DNA of 64,000 bases from Acidobacteriota bacterium (lineage in GTDB: Bacteria > Acidobacteriota > Terriglobia > Bryobacterales > Bryobacteraceae): NCBI GenBank assembly GCA_025354885.1, contig JANXLY010000058.1, forward strand, positions 1 through 64,000. The letters are read 5' to 3'. The position numbers and the translations under genes are program-made. The notes beneath the pieces were generated by a model. It did no database searches, was not told the origin of the DNA, and worked only from the letters and a program-made list of their open reading frames with translations. This document shows positions 51,459 to 59,956 of the stretch, piece by piece. Within the stretch, counting starts at the first letter, position 1; each line of letters opens with the position of its first letter.

Positions 51459-52820
51459 ATGAGTACCTCTCTAGATAGCGGATCGAAAACACAACTGAGC
51501 TGGGAGCAACGGCTTCTGAAGAATGCCGGAAAACCCAAGGTGCAGCTCAAGCCTGAGTATCAGGAACTGAAATTCACGCTGCACCGAAAACTCCTCGACA
51601 AGATCAACCTCGAGGCTCTTGCGACGATCGATAACCAGCGAGTCCGTGGAGAAGTTCGCCAGGCCTTGATTACCTTGATTGACGCCGAGCCGACTCTTCT
51701 CAGCGCGCTTGAGAAGCAGCAGATCTGCGATGAAGTTCTCGACGAAGTGTTTGGCCTTGGTCCGCTTGAAGCAATGCTTCAGGACCCCACGATCTCGGAT
51801 ATTCTGGTCAACACCCATAAACAGGTTTATGTTGAGCGCAAGGGCCTGCTCGAGCTCACCAATGTCACCTTCCGCGACGACCAGCATCTGCTCCGCATCA
51901 TCGACAAGATTGTGAGCCAGGTCGGTCGCCGCATCGATGAATCAAACCCGATGGTCGACGCTCGTTTGCTCGACGGTAGTCGCGTGAACGCAATCATTCC
52001 TCCCCTCGCAGTCGATGGCCCCCTGCTCTCGATTCGCCGCTTCTCAACCGACAAGCTCATGCCTCCCGATCTGGTAGATCGCAAGGCCATGACCAAAGGC
52101 ATGATGGAGTTGCTTGAGGCCGCAGTCAAAGCCAAGCTGAACATCATCATCGCCGGTGGTACGGGTGCCGGGAAGACCACTCTACTTAACGCACTCAGCT
52201 TTTTCATCAGCCCCAAAGAGCGCATTGTCACCATTGAAGACGCAGCCGAATTGCAGCTTAAACAGCCGCACGTGGCCCGCCTCGAAACTCGCCCGGCCAA
52301 TCTCGAAGGCCACGGCGCCATCCGCCAGCGTGAACTGTTGGTCAATAGCTTGCGTATGCGCCCGGATCGCATCGTCGTCGGCGAAGTCCGCGGTGAAGAA
52401 GCTCTCGACATGTTGCAGGCCATGAATACGGGTCACGATGGCAGCTTGACAACCGTCCACGCCAACACGCCGCGTGATGCCGTCTCCCGTCTCGAAGTCA
52501 TGGTCAGTCTTGCCAATTCCAATATGAAGCTGGAATCAGTCCGTCAGCAGATTTCAAGTGCAGTGAATCTCTTCGTACAGGCGGCCCGCCTGAGCGACGG
52601 TTCCCGCCGCGTTACTTCGATCACCGAAGTAACGGGTATGGAAGGCGAAATTATTACGATTCAGGATATTTTCGTGTTTGAAAAACGAGGCTTGTCTCCC
52701 GAGGGCAAGGTGCTCGGACGATTTGCAGCAACCGGCATTCGCCCAAAATTTTACGAAAAGCTTCTGGCCGCAGGCATCCGTCTGCGCCCCGATCTGTTTG
52801 ACGAAGTCGAAGAGGTCTAA
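51459..52820 (+). CDS. cpaF: tad secretion ATPase CpaF/TadA
   Basis: The 453 aa product has an N-terminal helical region (KLLDKINLEALATIDNQRVRGEV) followed by the type II/IV secretion ATPase core. The core includes VDARLLDGSRVNAIIPPLAVDGPLLSIRRF, Walker A IIIAGGTGAGKTTLL (228-243), the Asp box region RIVTIEDAAELQL, Walker B RPDRIVVGEVRGEEALDML and the His box GHDGSLTTVHANTP. It is a full-length CpaF. As a hexamer it drives pilus assembly from the inner face of the membrane. Confidence 0.96.
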   Translation: MSTSLDSGSKTQLSWEQRLLKNAGKPKVQLKPEYQELKFTLHRKLLDKINLEALATIDNQRVRGEVRQALITLIDAEPTLLSALEKQQICDEVLDEVFGLGPLEAMLQDPTISDILVNTHKQVYVERKGLLELTNVTFRDDQHLLRIIDKIVSQVGRRIDESNPMVDARLLDGSRVNAIIPPLAVDGPLLSIRRFSTDKLMPPDLVDRKAMTKGMMELLEAAVKAKLNIIIAGGTGAGKTTLLNALSFFISPKERIVTIEDAAELQLKQPHVARLETRPANLEGHGAIRQRELLVNSLRMRPDRIVVGEVRGEEALDMLQAMNTGHDGSLTTVHANTPRDAVSRLEVMVSLANSNMKLESVRQQISSAVNLFVQAARLSDGSRRVTSITEVTGMEGEIITIQDIFVFEKRGLSPEGKVLGRFAATGIRPKFYEKLLAAGIRLRPDLFDEVEEV

Positions 52821-52912
52821 AAGTCAGCCAGCAGGCAGTTGTGATTTGTCCGTGGAACAAGGCTTGGTATTGAAGGTTTGTCCGTCCGTAGAGGCAACGA
52901 AAGAGGGTTAAT

Positions 52913-53890
52913 ATGGGATTTTTCATCATGATCGCGATCGCCGTGTGGGTTGGCTCCATGGTGGTCTGGTATCTCGTCTCCAACCTTCTCAAGTCGAAGG
53001 ATGTCGACAAAATCAAATCCCGTCTCGCCGGTAAAGAGCCCAAGGTCAAGCTCAAGAAGAAGGATGGCGGCCCAGCGCTCATCCGGTCCGAAGACTTGCA
53101 AACCGGTAAATTTGCCCTGCGAATTCTAAAGAAATTCGACCTTCAGCCCAAGCTCCAGACAATGCTCGAACAGGCTGGCCTCAAATGGCGGGTTGCACGC
53201 CTGATCCATGCCTGTCTTGCCTGCTTTCTGATCGGGTATCTTTGCGTACACTTTTTCCTGCCACCCAAATTCAGAGTTCTCGGGCTGATTCCCGCTGTCC
53301 TGTGCGGACTGCTCCCGATCCTTCATGTCAGCCGGACCAAGGCCTCCCGTTTGCATCGATTTGAAGAACTTTTCCCTGATTCACTCGAATTCGTATCGCG
53401 CTCGATGCGCGCCGGACATGCCTTTTCTGTTTCACTCGAAATGATCCATCGTGAGTTCCAGGAGCCGCTGGCGAGTGAGTTCAAGCGCGCTTTTGAAGAG
53501 CACAACCTTGGCTTGCCACTCGATGTGGCGCTCGAAAAACTTGCCAAACGAGTTCCGCTTCTTGACGTGCAGTTCTTCGTTTCCGCAGTGCTCTTGCAGA
53601 AACGAACCGGTGGCAACCTCGCTGAAATTCTCGACAAACTGGCCGGTATCATTCGCGAGCGCTTCAAGCTTCGTGGCAAGATCCGATCTATTTCCGCGCA
53701 CGGAAAAATGACAGGAACAGCCCTCAGCAGCATTCCGATCGTAGTGTCAGTGCTCATGTACTTCTCCAACAGGGACTACATCTTGTTTTTCTTCAATGAC
53801 GAACTTGGAAATTACATGATTGTTGCTGGTATTGCGCTTCAGTTGCTCGGTTACTGGATCATTCAACAGATTGTGAAGATCGAGGTTTAA
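52913..53890 (+). CDS. tadB: tad inner-membrane platform protein TadB
   Basis: The 325 aa product has an N-terminal membrane helix (IAVWVGSMVVWYLVSNLL), a basic linker and two more helices around 95-130. A GspF-type domain follows: RFEELFPDSLEFVSRSMRAGHAFSVSLEMI, then LQKRTGGNLAEILDKLAGIIRERFKLRGKI and C-terminal helices. It is one of the paired platform proteins through which CpaF works, and it is followed 11 bp later by tadC. Confidence 0.92.
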   Translation: MGFFIMIAIAVWVGSMVVWYLVSNLLKSKDVDKIKSRLAGKEPKVKLKKKDGGPALIRSEDLQTGKFALRILKKFDLQPKLQTMLEQAGLKWRVARLIHACLACFLIGYLCVHFFLPPKFRVLGLIPAVLCGLLPILHVSRTKASRLHRFEELFPDSLEFVSRSMRAGHAFSVSLEMIHREFQEPLASEFKRAFEEHNLGLPLDVALEKLAKRVPLLDVQFFVSAVLLQKRTGGNLAEILDKLAGIIRERFKLRGKIRSISAHGKMTGTALSSIPIVVSVLMYFSNRDYILFFFNDELGNYMIVAGIALQLLGYWIIQQIVKIEV

Positions 53891-53901
53891 AAGGTACTCC
53901 C

Positions 53902-54825
53902 ATGATCATGATTCTTGCCGCTTTTGCCATTTTCATTTTGGTAGCCATTGCGATATCCACTGTTGGAATGCGCATGTGGGTACAACCGAAAGAAGCCATT
54001 GAGCGCGTTACCGGCGTATCGATGGAGCTCTCAGATGTCGCTCCAAAACATCCGAGTCTGGTTTTCCATGAACTCGTACAGAAGCTGGGCAACGTCCTCC
54101 CCGCCTCTCCCAAAGATGTTTCCATCATGCAGCGGAGGCTGATCCGCTCTGGCATGCGTGGCCCGAATGCCCTGAAAATTTTCTACGGCTCCAAAGTCCT
54201 GTTTGGTGTAGTGGTGCCAGTGGCGATGAGTCTCCTGGTCGCCGGTTCGCCTGCGGATGCCAGCAATAAGTTTCTCGCTGTGCTTGCCAGCGTTGCCGCC
54301 GGATTCTTTGGCCCCAATGAATACGTGAGCATCATGGGCAAGCGGCGTCAGAAACAAATTCAGCGCGGGCTAGCCAATGGGCTCGATCTACTGGTCGTTT
54401 GCGTCGAGAGCGGCCTTGGCCTCGATCAGGCCATCCTGCAGGTTTCAAAGGAACTCGAACACGCGCATCCGGAAATCTGCGAAGAATTTATGCTCGTGAA
54501 TCTCGAGCTCAAAGCCGGTAAACGCCGCGTCGAAGCTCTCCGCAACCTGGCCGAGCGCAGTACTGTAGACGACTTGAAGAAGCTCGTCGCCGTACTGATC
54601 CAGGCCGACCGCTTCGGTACCGGCATCGCCCAGAGCTTGCGCGCCCACGCCGATTTCATGCGTGTCCAGGCTCGCCAGATTGCAGAGGAAAAAGCTGCAA
54701 AATTAGGCGTAAAACTCATTTTTCCGATCTTCTTCTGCATTCTCCCAACGCTCTTTATTGTGACCGTTGGCCCTATCGGAGTTCGTATCGTTCGCGAACT
54801 AATGCCGATGATGAACAACATGTAA
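53902..54825 (+). CDS. tadC: tad inner-membrane platform protein TadC
   Basis: The 307 aa product has an N-terminal membrane helix, two more around residues 95-130 (VLFGVVVPVAMSLLVAG), and a GspF-like core: RGLANGLDLLVVCVESGLGLDQAILQV, EALRNLAERSTVDDLKKLVAVLIQADRFGTGIAQSLR. The C-terminal helix is PIFFCILPTLFIVTVGP. It is the partner of TadB. The overall layout is normal. Confidence 0.92.
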   Translation: MIMILAAFAIFILVAIAISTVGMRMWVQPKEAIERVTGVSMELSDVAPKHPSLVFHELVQKLGNVLPASPKDVSIMQRRLIRSGMRGPNALKIFYGSKVLFGVVVPVAMSLLVAGSPADASNKFLAVLASVAAGFFGPNEYVSIMGKRRQKQIQRGLANGLDLLVVCVESGLGLDQAILQVSKELEHAHPEICEEFMLVNLELKAGKRRVEALRNLAERSTVDDLKKLVAVLIQADRFGTGIAQSLRAHADFMRVQARQIAEEKAAKLGVKLIFPIFFCILPTLFIVTVGPIGVRIVRELMPMMNNM

Positions 54826-54918
54826 GCCTGAAGTTTTACAGGTAAACAGCCGAAGTATTAAACAAAGACGACTACAGGTCGCGGAAATAAGAATCGTAAC
54901 TGGAAAGGAGAACTCGAA

Positions 54919-55014
54919 ATGGATGCATCGATGTTTCGAATCATTTGCGTAGTACTCGCAGTCAGCCTGCTTGGTCTGATTGTGCTGCGCCGCAAGAAGA
55001 ATGTTGAAGAGTAG
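54919..55014 (+). CDS. 31-residue single-pass membrane mini-protein (not in ORF track)
   Basis: An AAAGGAG ribosome binding site lies eight bases before an ATG that opens a 32-codon frame ending in TAG. The product is Met-Asp-Ala-Ser-Met followed by one hydrophobic helix (FRIICVVLAVSLLGLIVL) and a basic/acidic tail RRKKNVEE. It lies between tadC and the large propeller gene in the tad operon. It has no Flp pilin cleavage motif, so it may be an accessory subunit or small regulator. Good ribosome binding site and codon use support expression. Confidence 0.62.
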   Translation: MDASMFRIICVVLAVSLLGLIVLRRKKNVEE

Positions 55015-55024
55015 GTAGGACGGG

Positions 55025-55070
55025 CCGGGAGCTTGTCGTCGAGGGAATGAAAAGCTCCTTGCCGGTTCTT
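55025..55070 (+). terminator. hairpin between mini-gene and propeller gene
   Basis: GGAGCTT (55028-55034) and AAGCTCC (55052-55058) are exact inverted repeats, with an outer CCG/CGG pair set off by a three-base bulge. TTCTTTG follows. It could terminate the tad operon or attenuate reading into the propeller gene. The weak T-tract makes it uncertain. Confidence 0.4.
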
Positions 55071-55107
55071 TGATGAGTTTCACCTGTTTTATAGGGAGGG
55101 TTGAGTG

Positions 55108-58100
55108 ATGAAAGGCATATTGGGCATGAAATTGGCAAACAAGATATTCAACTGGGCCGGCGCGCTTTTAAGCTGCTGCGTCCTCGCCGGGCTCGTCACG
55201 GGCAATGCATCTGCGGCTACCTTCGGAAGGCCAATCATAATCGGCGGCCAGGCTGCGGATCTTGTGATTGACGAAGGCCGTGGCGTACTTTATGTCGCAA
55301 ATTTCACAGCAAATCGCATTGAAGTTATGTCACTCGAGACGGGGTCGATTCAGACCTCATTCAATGTTGCTCCCCAGCCGGGCTCGCTCGCCTTGTCTCC
55401 AGACCGGCGCTGGTTGTTGATTGCCCACTACGGCAACTTCGCAGCCCCAAATCAGCCGCGTAATGCACTGACGCTGATCAACCTCGAGTCCAATCAGAGG
55501 CAGACTTTCTCCCTCTCCGCAACGCCTCTCAGTGTTGCCTTTGGCTCCGATGGGCTGGCACTTGTTGCTACTTCAAACGCATTTCTCCTCTTCGATCCGA
55601 TTACGGGAACAACGAGGACTTTGCTGACGATTACTGATCTCGCTCTCAAGACACTGCCGGTACCCTTTAACAATTTCCCCCCAAACGTAGTTGCCAGTTC
55701 CAGCCAGTCGACACGCGACTTTACGCGTATCTATGGTGTGCTGCAAGGCTCGGCAAGTGACGCAGATGTTTTGGTTTACCGCTATGACGTCGGTCAGATT
55801 CTTCTCACTGCGGGAAGGGTTTCACAGCCTGCCCTCGCACCTCGTACTCTAAGCATCAACGGTGCTGGCACAAATCTTCTCGTCGGCTGGGCGCTGCTCA
55901 ACGAAAACTTTGTAAATGTTTCCCAGTTCCCCAATGCCAGTGGTGTCCTGAATGTAGGCGGGCATGTTTTTGATTCAGCTCGTAATCTGATCTATGCACA
56001 GATGAACGAAGTAATAACAGCAAGTTCCACTGGCACAACCGGAACTGGAACTGGCACTGGAACTGGAGCTGCATCGATCGACCAGGCCAAAATTCTTCAG
56101 GTCCTAGATGCAGACAACCTTACCGTTCGCGAACGTGTGAAGCTTCCCGAAAATCTCTCAGGCAAGGCAATTCTCAGCTCGGATGGCAACACCATGTACG
56201 CCAGCAGCGAAAGCGGCGTCATGATTCTGCCTGTAGGCGACCTTTATCGTCAGCGCAAAGTTGTATCCAGCGTCCCAGACCTTGTATTCCGGGGAAACTT
56301 CTGTGATCGCCGTATTGCGGTCCAGCAGTTTGTCGTCGCTGATTCGAGCGGCCTGAATACAGACTTTGCCTTCAAAAATATTCCGGCTGGTGTCAATATC
56401 GAGCCGCTTGCTGGTATCACTCCAGCCGTGATCACGGTCACAGTAGACCCACTTACTTTCAGCAACACGCGTGGAACAGTTTCCCGTACAATCGACATCG
56501 TTTCTGATGGTTCGATCCTGACCACCTCAAGTATGCGCCTGCTGATCAACTCAAAAGAGCCCGATCAACGTGGCACTAGCGTAAGCGTCCCTGGCACTCT
56601 TGTCGACATCCTCGCCGACCCGTCTCGCGACCGCTTCTTCGTCATTCGCCAGGACAACAACAGCGTTCTGGTCTTTGATGGCAGCTCTTACCAGCGGATC
56701 GCAACTCTTCGCACGGGCAATACCCCAACGCAGCTTGCAGTCAGCTTTGATCGTCGCAACCTCCTGATCGGCAGCGATAATTCCCAGGTCATCTACGTTT
56801 ACTCCCTTGAGACCCTGCAGCAGCAGCCATCGATCCAGATGCCCGGTGGTCACTACCCGAGAAGCATTGCCAGCGCCGCCGGCGCCACTTTGGTTGCCAG
56901 CCGTGTCGCAGGACCACAACACAAAATTTCCCGGGTCGACTTCGCGTCCCGTCGCGCAACCGAACTGGCGACACTTGATGTATTCGAAAACAACATCAAC
57001 GTTGATACAGTTCTCGTTGCCTCGCCGAACGGGGCCAAGATCCTCGGAGCCTCAAAGGATGGTACGACTTTCCTTTTCGATGGCAACTCAAACTCGTTTG
57101 TCACAACGAGAAAAGACAATACAGCTCTCGGGGGCTCTTACGCCGCTTCGAGCTTTGATCAGTTCATTGTCGGCAACTTTGTCCTGAACGGTTCTCTGGT
57201 TCCGATCCGTCGTCTTGCTCCTGATACGCAGCCGACTTATGGCTTCGCTTTTGTGGACAACATTGGCTTCCGCACTACTTCAGCCGCTATTGATGGCCCA
57301 GGCACAATTCAACGCATTTCGTTCCCCACAGGAACAGCTCAGATCGGCACTCGAACCGTTGAGTCACCTCTTTTGTCGAATGCTACTACGCAGCCTTTCA
57401 TCCGCACAGTGGCTCCCTTGTTCTCGCGCAATTCGATCGTAATGCTGACTGTTTCAGGCTTTACCGTATTGCCCTGGACCTACGACGCTGCTGTCGCAAC
57501 TCCCAAAATCACCAAGGTGACCAACCTCGCCGATGGCACAACTGCCATCGCTCCTGGAAGCCTCGTAAAGATTGAAGGTAATGATTTGAGCCCGATCAAT
57601 CAGGCTTCACGTGAACGCCCGCTTCCGACCGCTCTCGGCGAGAGCTGCATCACGGTCAACGGTCTCCCAATTCCGCTGATCTTCGTCAGCGCCAAAGAGA
57701 TCAATGCCCAGATTCCGTTTGAAGTGGTTGGTAATACAACCTTGATCCTCCGCACCCCCGGTGGTGTGAGTGACAACTTCAATCTCTCGGTAGCGCCCAC
57801 TGCGCCCAGCATCTTCCGTACACTGGTTGAGGGCATCGATGGCCCTGTTGCGACTATTGTAAATGGACGTAACGGGCTCCTGACCACCAACTCGAACCCT
57901 GTCAAACGTAGCGATACGATCGTCATTTACCTGACCGGTCTCGGAAAGACCTTTCCAACTGTAGATGCCGGCCTGAGCTCGCCATCAGACCCGCTGGCCA
58001 GGGCGCTTGTGGAGCCAATTGTTTCGCTGGGCGGTGTCGAACTTCCGGTTACTTACTCTGGATTAACGCCCGGTGAAGTCGGTGTCTATCAGATCAACGC

Positions 58101-58197
58101 TCAAATCCTCCGCTGGGTCCCAACCGGATTCAGTATCCCTCTGAAAATCAATCAGGGCGGTTCGATCACAACGATCGAAGTACGAGTGATCGAATAA
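55108..58197 (+). CDS. large secreted beta-propeller protein with Solibacter C-terminal domain
   Basis: The start is ATG 55108, about eight bases after GGGAGG, giving 1029 aa. A signal peptide (about 15-38) is followed by propeller blades of the YVTN type (VLYVANFTANRIEVMSLETG; LALSPDRRWLLIAHYG). An Ig/BACON-like insert with FCDRRIAVQQFVVADSSG and a second propeller-like segment (FDRRNLLIGSDNSQVIYVYS) come next. The C-terminal ~230 residues (GTTAIAPGSLVKIEGNDLSP; GLPIPLIFVSAKEINAQIPFEV) are the domain typical of Solibacter-type acidobacteria. It is probably an adhesin or surface scaffold. It follows the tad genes and may be their cargo. Confidence 0.87.
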   Translation: MKGILGMKLANKIFNWAGALLSCCVLAGLVTGNASAATFGRPIIIGGQAADLVIDEGRGVLYVANFTANRIEVMSLETGSIQTSFNVAPQPGSLALSPDRRWLLIAHYGNFAAPNQPRNALTLINLESNQRQTFSLSATPLSVAFGSDGLALVATSNAFLLFDPITGTTRTLLTITDLALKTLPVPFNNFPPNVVASSSQSTRDFTRIYGVLQGSASDADVLVYRYDVGQILLTAGRVSQPALAPRTLSINGAGTNLLVGWALLNENFVNVSQFPNASGVLNVGGHVFDSARNLIYAQMNEVITASSTGTTGTGTGTGTGAASIDQAKILQVLDADNLTVRERVKLPENLSGKAILSSDGNTMYASSESGVMILPVGDLYRQRKVVSSVPDLVFRGNFCDRRIAVQQFVVADSSGLNTDFAFKNIPAGVNIEPLAGITPAVITVTVDPLTFSNTRGTVSRTIDIVSDGSILTTSSMRLLINSKEPDQRGTSVSVPGTLVDILADPSRDRFFVIRQDNNSVLVFDGSSYQRIATLRTGNTPTQLAVSFDRRNLLIGSDNSQVIYVYSLETLQQQPSIQMPGGHYPRSIASAAGATLVASRVAGPQHKISRVDFASRRATELATLDVFENNINVDTVLVASPNGAKILGASKDGTTFLFDGNSNSFVTTRKDNTALGGSYAASSFDQFIVGNFVLNGSLVPIRRLAPDTQPTYGFAFVDNIGFRTTSAAIDGPGTIQRISFPTGTAQIGTRTVESPLLSNATTQPFIRTVAPLFSRNSIVMLTVSGFTVLPWTYDAAVATPKITKVTNLADGTTAIAPGSLVKIEGNDLSPINQASRERPLPTALGESCITVNGLPIPLIFVSAKEINAQIPFEVVGNTTLILRTPGGVSDNFNLSVAPTAPSIFRTLVEGIDGPVATIVNGRNGLLTTNSNPVKRSDTIVIYLTGLGKTFPTVDAGLSSPSDPLARALVEPIVSLGGVELPVTYSGLTPGEVGVYQINAQILRWVPTGFSIPLKINQGGSITTIEVRVIE
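56029..56066 (+). repeat. hexanucleotide repeat (Thr-Gly) in the propeller gene
   Basis: About six imperfect ACTGGN units encode alternating Thr and Gly (TGTTGTGTGTGTG). The run sits in a loop between blades and keeps the frame when units are gained or lost. Confidence 0.75.
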
Positions 58198-58221
58198 AAC
58201 ATTTATACTTAAAAATGTTTT
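58196..58221 (+). terminator. A/T-rich hairpin after the propeller gene
   Basis: AAAACATTT and AAATGTTTT form a perfect 9-bp stem that begins within the stop codon, with an eight-base loop. The stem itself ends in T residues. It is weak because it has no GC-rich core. It separates the propeller gene from the beta-barrel gene. Confidence 0.4.
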
Positions 58222-58251
58222 CATTACAATTTTCGTAGAAGGAGTTAACGA

Positions 58252-58908
58252 ATGCTTGATTTGCGTCTGACCGCCCGCGTGGGCACGATCCTTGCCATGG
58301 GCTTATTGGCAACCACTTCGGCAATGGCCCAGCGCTGGGAATTTGGGGCTGGCGCTGCTGGCACCTTCTACACATCAAAAGATGTCTCTGTGGGCAGTCT
58401 GAAAGCAAAAGCTGGCTTCAAGAGCGGATGGGGTGGCAGCGCCTGGCTTGGCAATGACATGCACAAGTATATTGGTGGAGAAATCCGCTACATGTTTCAA
58501 CAGAACGACTTGAAGCTGGAACAGGGCGGCAAGAGTTACATCTTTGGGTCTCGCTCACAAACCATCCACTACGATTTTCTAATCCATGCTGCTCCTAGAG
58601 GATCGAAAATCAGGCCTTTTCTCGCTGCTGGCGCAGGCTTCAGAGGATATGAAGGCACGGGCAAAGAATTGGCTGTGCAACCGCTCAACAACTTCGCCTA
58701 TCTAACCAAGACATCGGAGTGGGTTCCTGTAGTTTCGGTTGGCGGCGGCATCAAGTTCATGGCCTCCAAGCGGCTCGCCTTCCGTGCCGAGTTCCGGGAC
58801 TACCTCTCGCCTGTACCCAACAAAGTCCTCACTCCAGCGCCAGGCGCCAAAATCGATGGCTGGTTCCATAACTTCGTTGCCTTGTTCGGCGTCTCCGTAC
58901 TGTTCTAA
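58252..58908 (+). CDS. small outer-membrane beta-barrel protein
   Basis: The 218 aa product has a signal peptide (VGTILAMGLLATTSAMAQ) and alternating beta strands: RWEFGAGAAGTFYTSK, WGGSAWLGNDMHKYIGGEIRYMFQ, IRPFLAAGAGFRGYEG. It ends ALFGVSVLF with a C-terminal aromatic, as in OmpA/OmpW-type barrels. AGAAGGAG-like bases precede the start. It is inferred to sit in the outer membrane. Possible partner of the propeller protein upstream. Confidence 0.78.
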   Translation: MLDLRLTARVGTILAMGLLATTSAMAQRWEFGAGAAGTFYTSKDVSVGSLKAKAGFKSGWGGSAWLGNDMHKYIGGEIRYMFQQNDLKLEQGGKSYIFGSRSQTIHYDFLIHAAPRGSKIRPFLAAGAGFRGYEGTGKELAVQPLNNFAYLTKTSEWVPVVSVGGGIKFMASKRLAFRAEFRDYLSPVPNKVLTPAPGAKIDGWFHNFVALFGVSVLF

Positions 58909-58946
58909 ACCGTTCTAGCCCCGATCGCGAGTTAGGATGGGGAGGG

Positions 58947-59591
58947 ATGACGGGAAAATGCTCCACTTGTGGCACTCGAAGGTCAAAGCGCTATTGCCCT
59001 GCACTCAGGGCTGATATCTGCCCGCAGTGCTGCGGCAAAGAGCGCGAAGAAACCATCGCCTGCCCATTTGATTGCGAATATCTCAATCAGGGGCGGGATC
59101 ATGAGTGCTTGCGCGAACTCAAACCCGAAGAAATTCCTCACGCAGACATTGTCGTCAAAGAAGACTTCCTCCGAGATCACGAACCACTGGTGCTCGTGTC
59201 GGCTGCAGCCATTGCCGAAGGAGTGGATCGGCTGGAAGGGCTGATCGATCAGGATGCTCGCGAGGCACTTGAAAGTCTTGTTCAGACCTACCGCACGCTT
59301 GGAAGTGGCCTCATCTACGAGACCAAACCCAAGAATCCAATCGCCGCAGCTCTTCATGAACTGGTGCAATTGCGGGTCAGTGAATTTCGGCAACGAATCC
59401 AGCAACAGGCCGGTTACGCTGGCATCCTTGATAGTCATGTGCTTGGTGTCGTTATCTTTCTCCAGCGTATGGAGTTGCAACTAAACAACGGCCGCAGGCG
59501 TGGGCGGAGCTTTCTCGATGCAATTCGACGTTTTATTCCTCCCCCGGTACCGGCAAATCCCGCGACAATAGGAATATGGCAACCGGAGTAG
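58947..59591 (+). CDS. protein with N-terminal cysteine-rich zinc site
   Basis: The 214 aa product begins with a dense set of cysteines (CSTCGTRR...CPALRADICPQCCG...ACPFDCEYL), enough for two zinc sites. A helical remainder follows (ALESLVQTYRTLGSGLIYE; FRQRIQQQAGYAGILDSHVLGVVIFLQRMELQLNNG). No enzymatic family is recognised. It overlaps cbiX by 16 bases. Confidence 0.65.
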   Translation: MTGKCSTCGTRRSKRYCPALRADICPQCCGKEREETIACPFDCEYLNQGRDHECLRELKPEEIPHADIVVKEDFLRDHEPLVLVSAAAIAEGVDRLEGLIDQDAREALESLVQTYRTLGSGLIYETKPKNPIAAALHELVQLRVSEFRQRIQQQAGYAGILDSHVLGVVIFLQRMELQLNNGRRRGRSFLDAIRRFIPPPVPANPATIGIWQPE

Positions 59592-59956
59592 TCGTATTCG
59601 CGCATGGCTCAAGTGTAGAAAGCGCTAATGAAGCAGTACGGATCGTGGCGAGAGTCATTTCCGAGGACAAGAATTTTCCTCTTGTCGCAACATGTTTCCT
59701 CGATGGTGGCAAGCCAGACTTGCCTGGCGCGGTGGATGATCTTGTTTCACGGGGAGCGGACCGGATCCTGGTCGTTCCATACTTCCTTACTGTGGGACTT
59801 CACTTGAAAAGAGACCTTCCAGACTTGATTGCAAAAATCAAGGAAGAGCGCGCGGATCTGCCCATTCAGGTGACGCATCCACTCGATGGGCATGTAGGAC
59901 TCGGGGCTATTTTGCGGGATCGGGCGCTAGAGGGTTTGGATCAATGGCCCTCATAG
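59576..59956 (+). CDS. sirohydrochlorin chelatase CbiX/SirB-like
   Basis: The 126 aa product is a single CbiX domain: FAHGSSVESANEAV (metal-binding His near the N-terminus), RGADRILVVPYFLTVGLHLKRDLPDLI (second His) and THPLDGHVGLGAIL. The short form dimerises to insert cobalt or iron into sirohydrochlorin, toward cobalamin or siroheme. No other cobalamin gene is seen here. It overlaps the preceding and following genes by a few bases. Confidence 0.87.
   Translation: MATGVVVFAHGSSVESANEAVRIVARVISEDKNFPLVATCFLDGGKPDLPGAVDDLVSRGADRILVVPYFLTVGLHLKRDLPDLIAKIKEERADLPIQVTHPLDGHVGLGAILRDRALEGLDQWPS

Noticed and set aside
54829-54856. TGAAGTTT-N12-GCCGAAGT before the mini-gene, resembling a sigma28 promoter
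   Set aside because: The -10 lacks the CGATAA core and the spacer is 12 bases, so it is below the quality of the flaG site.
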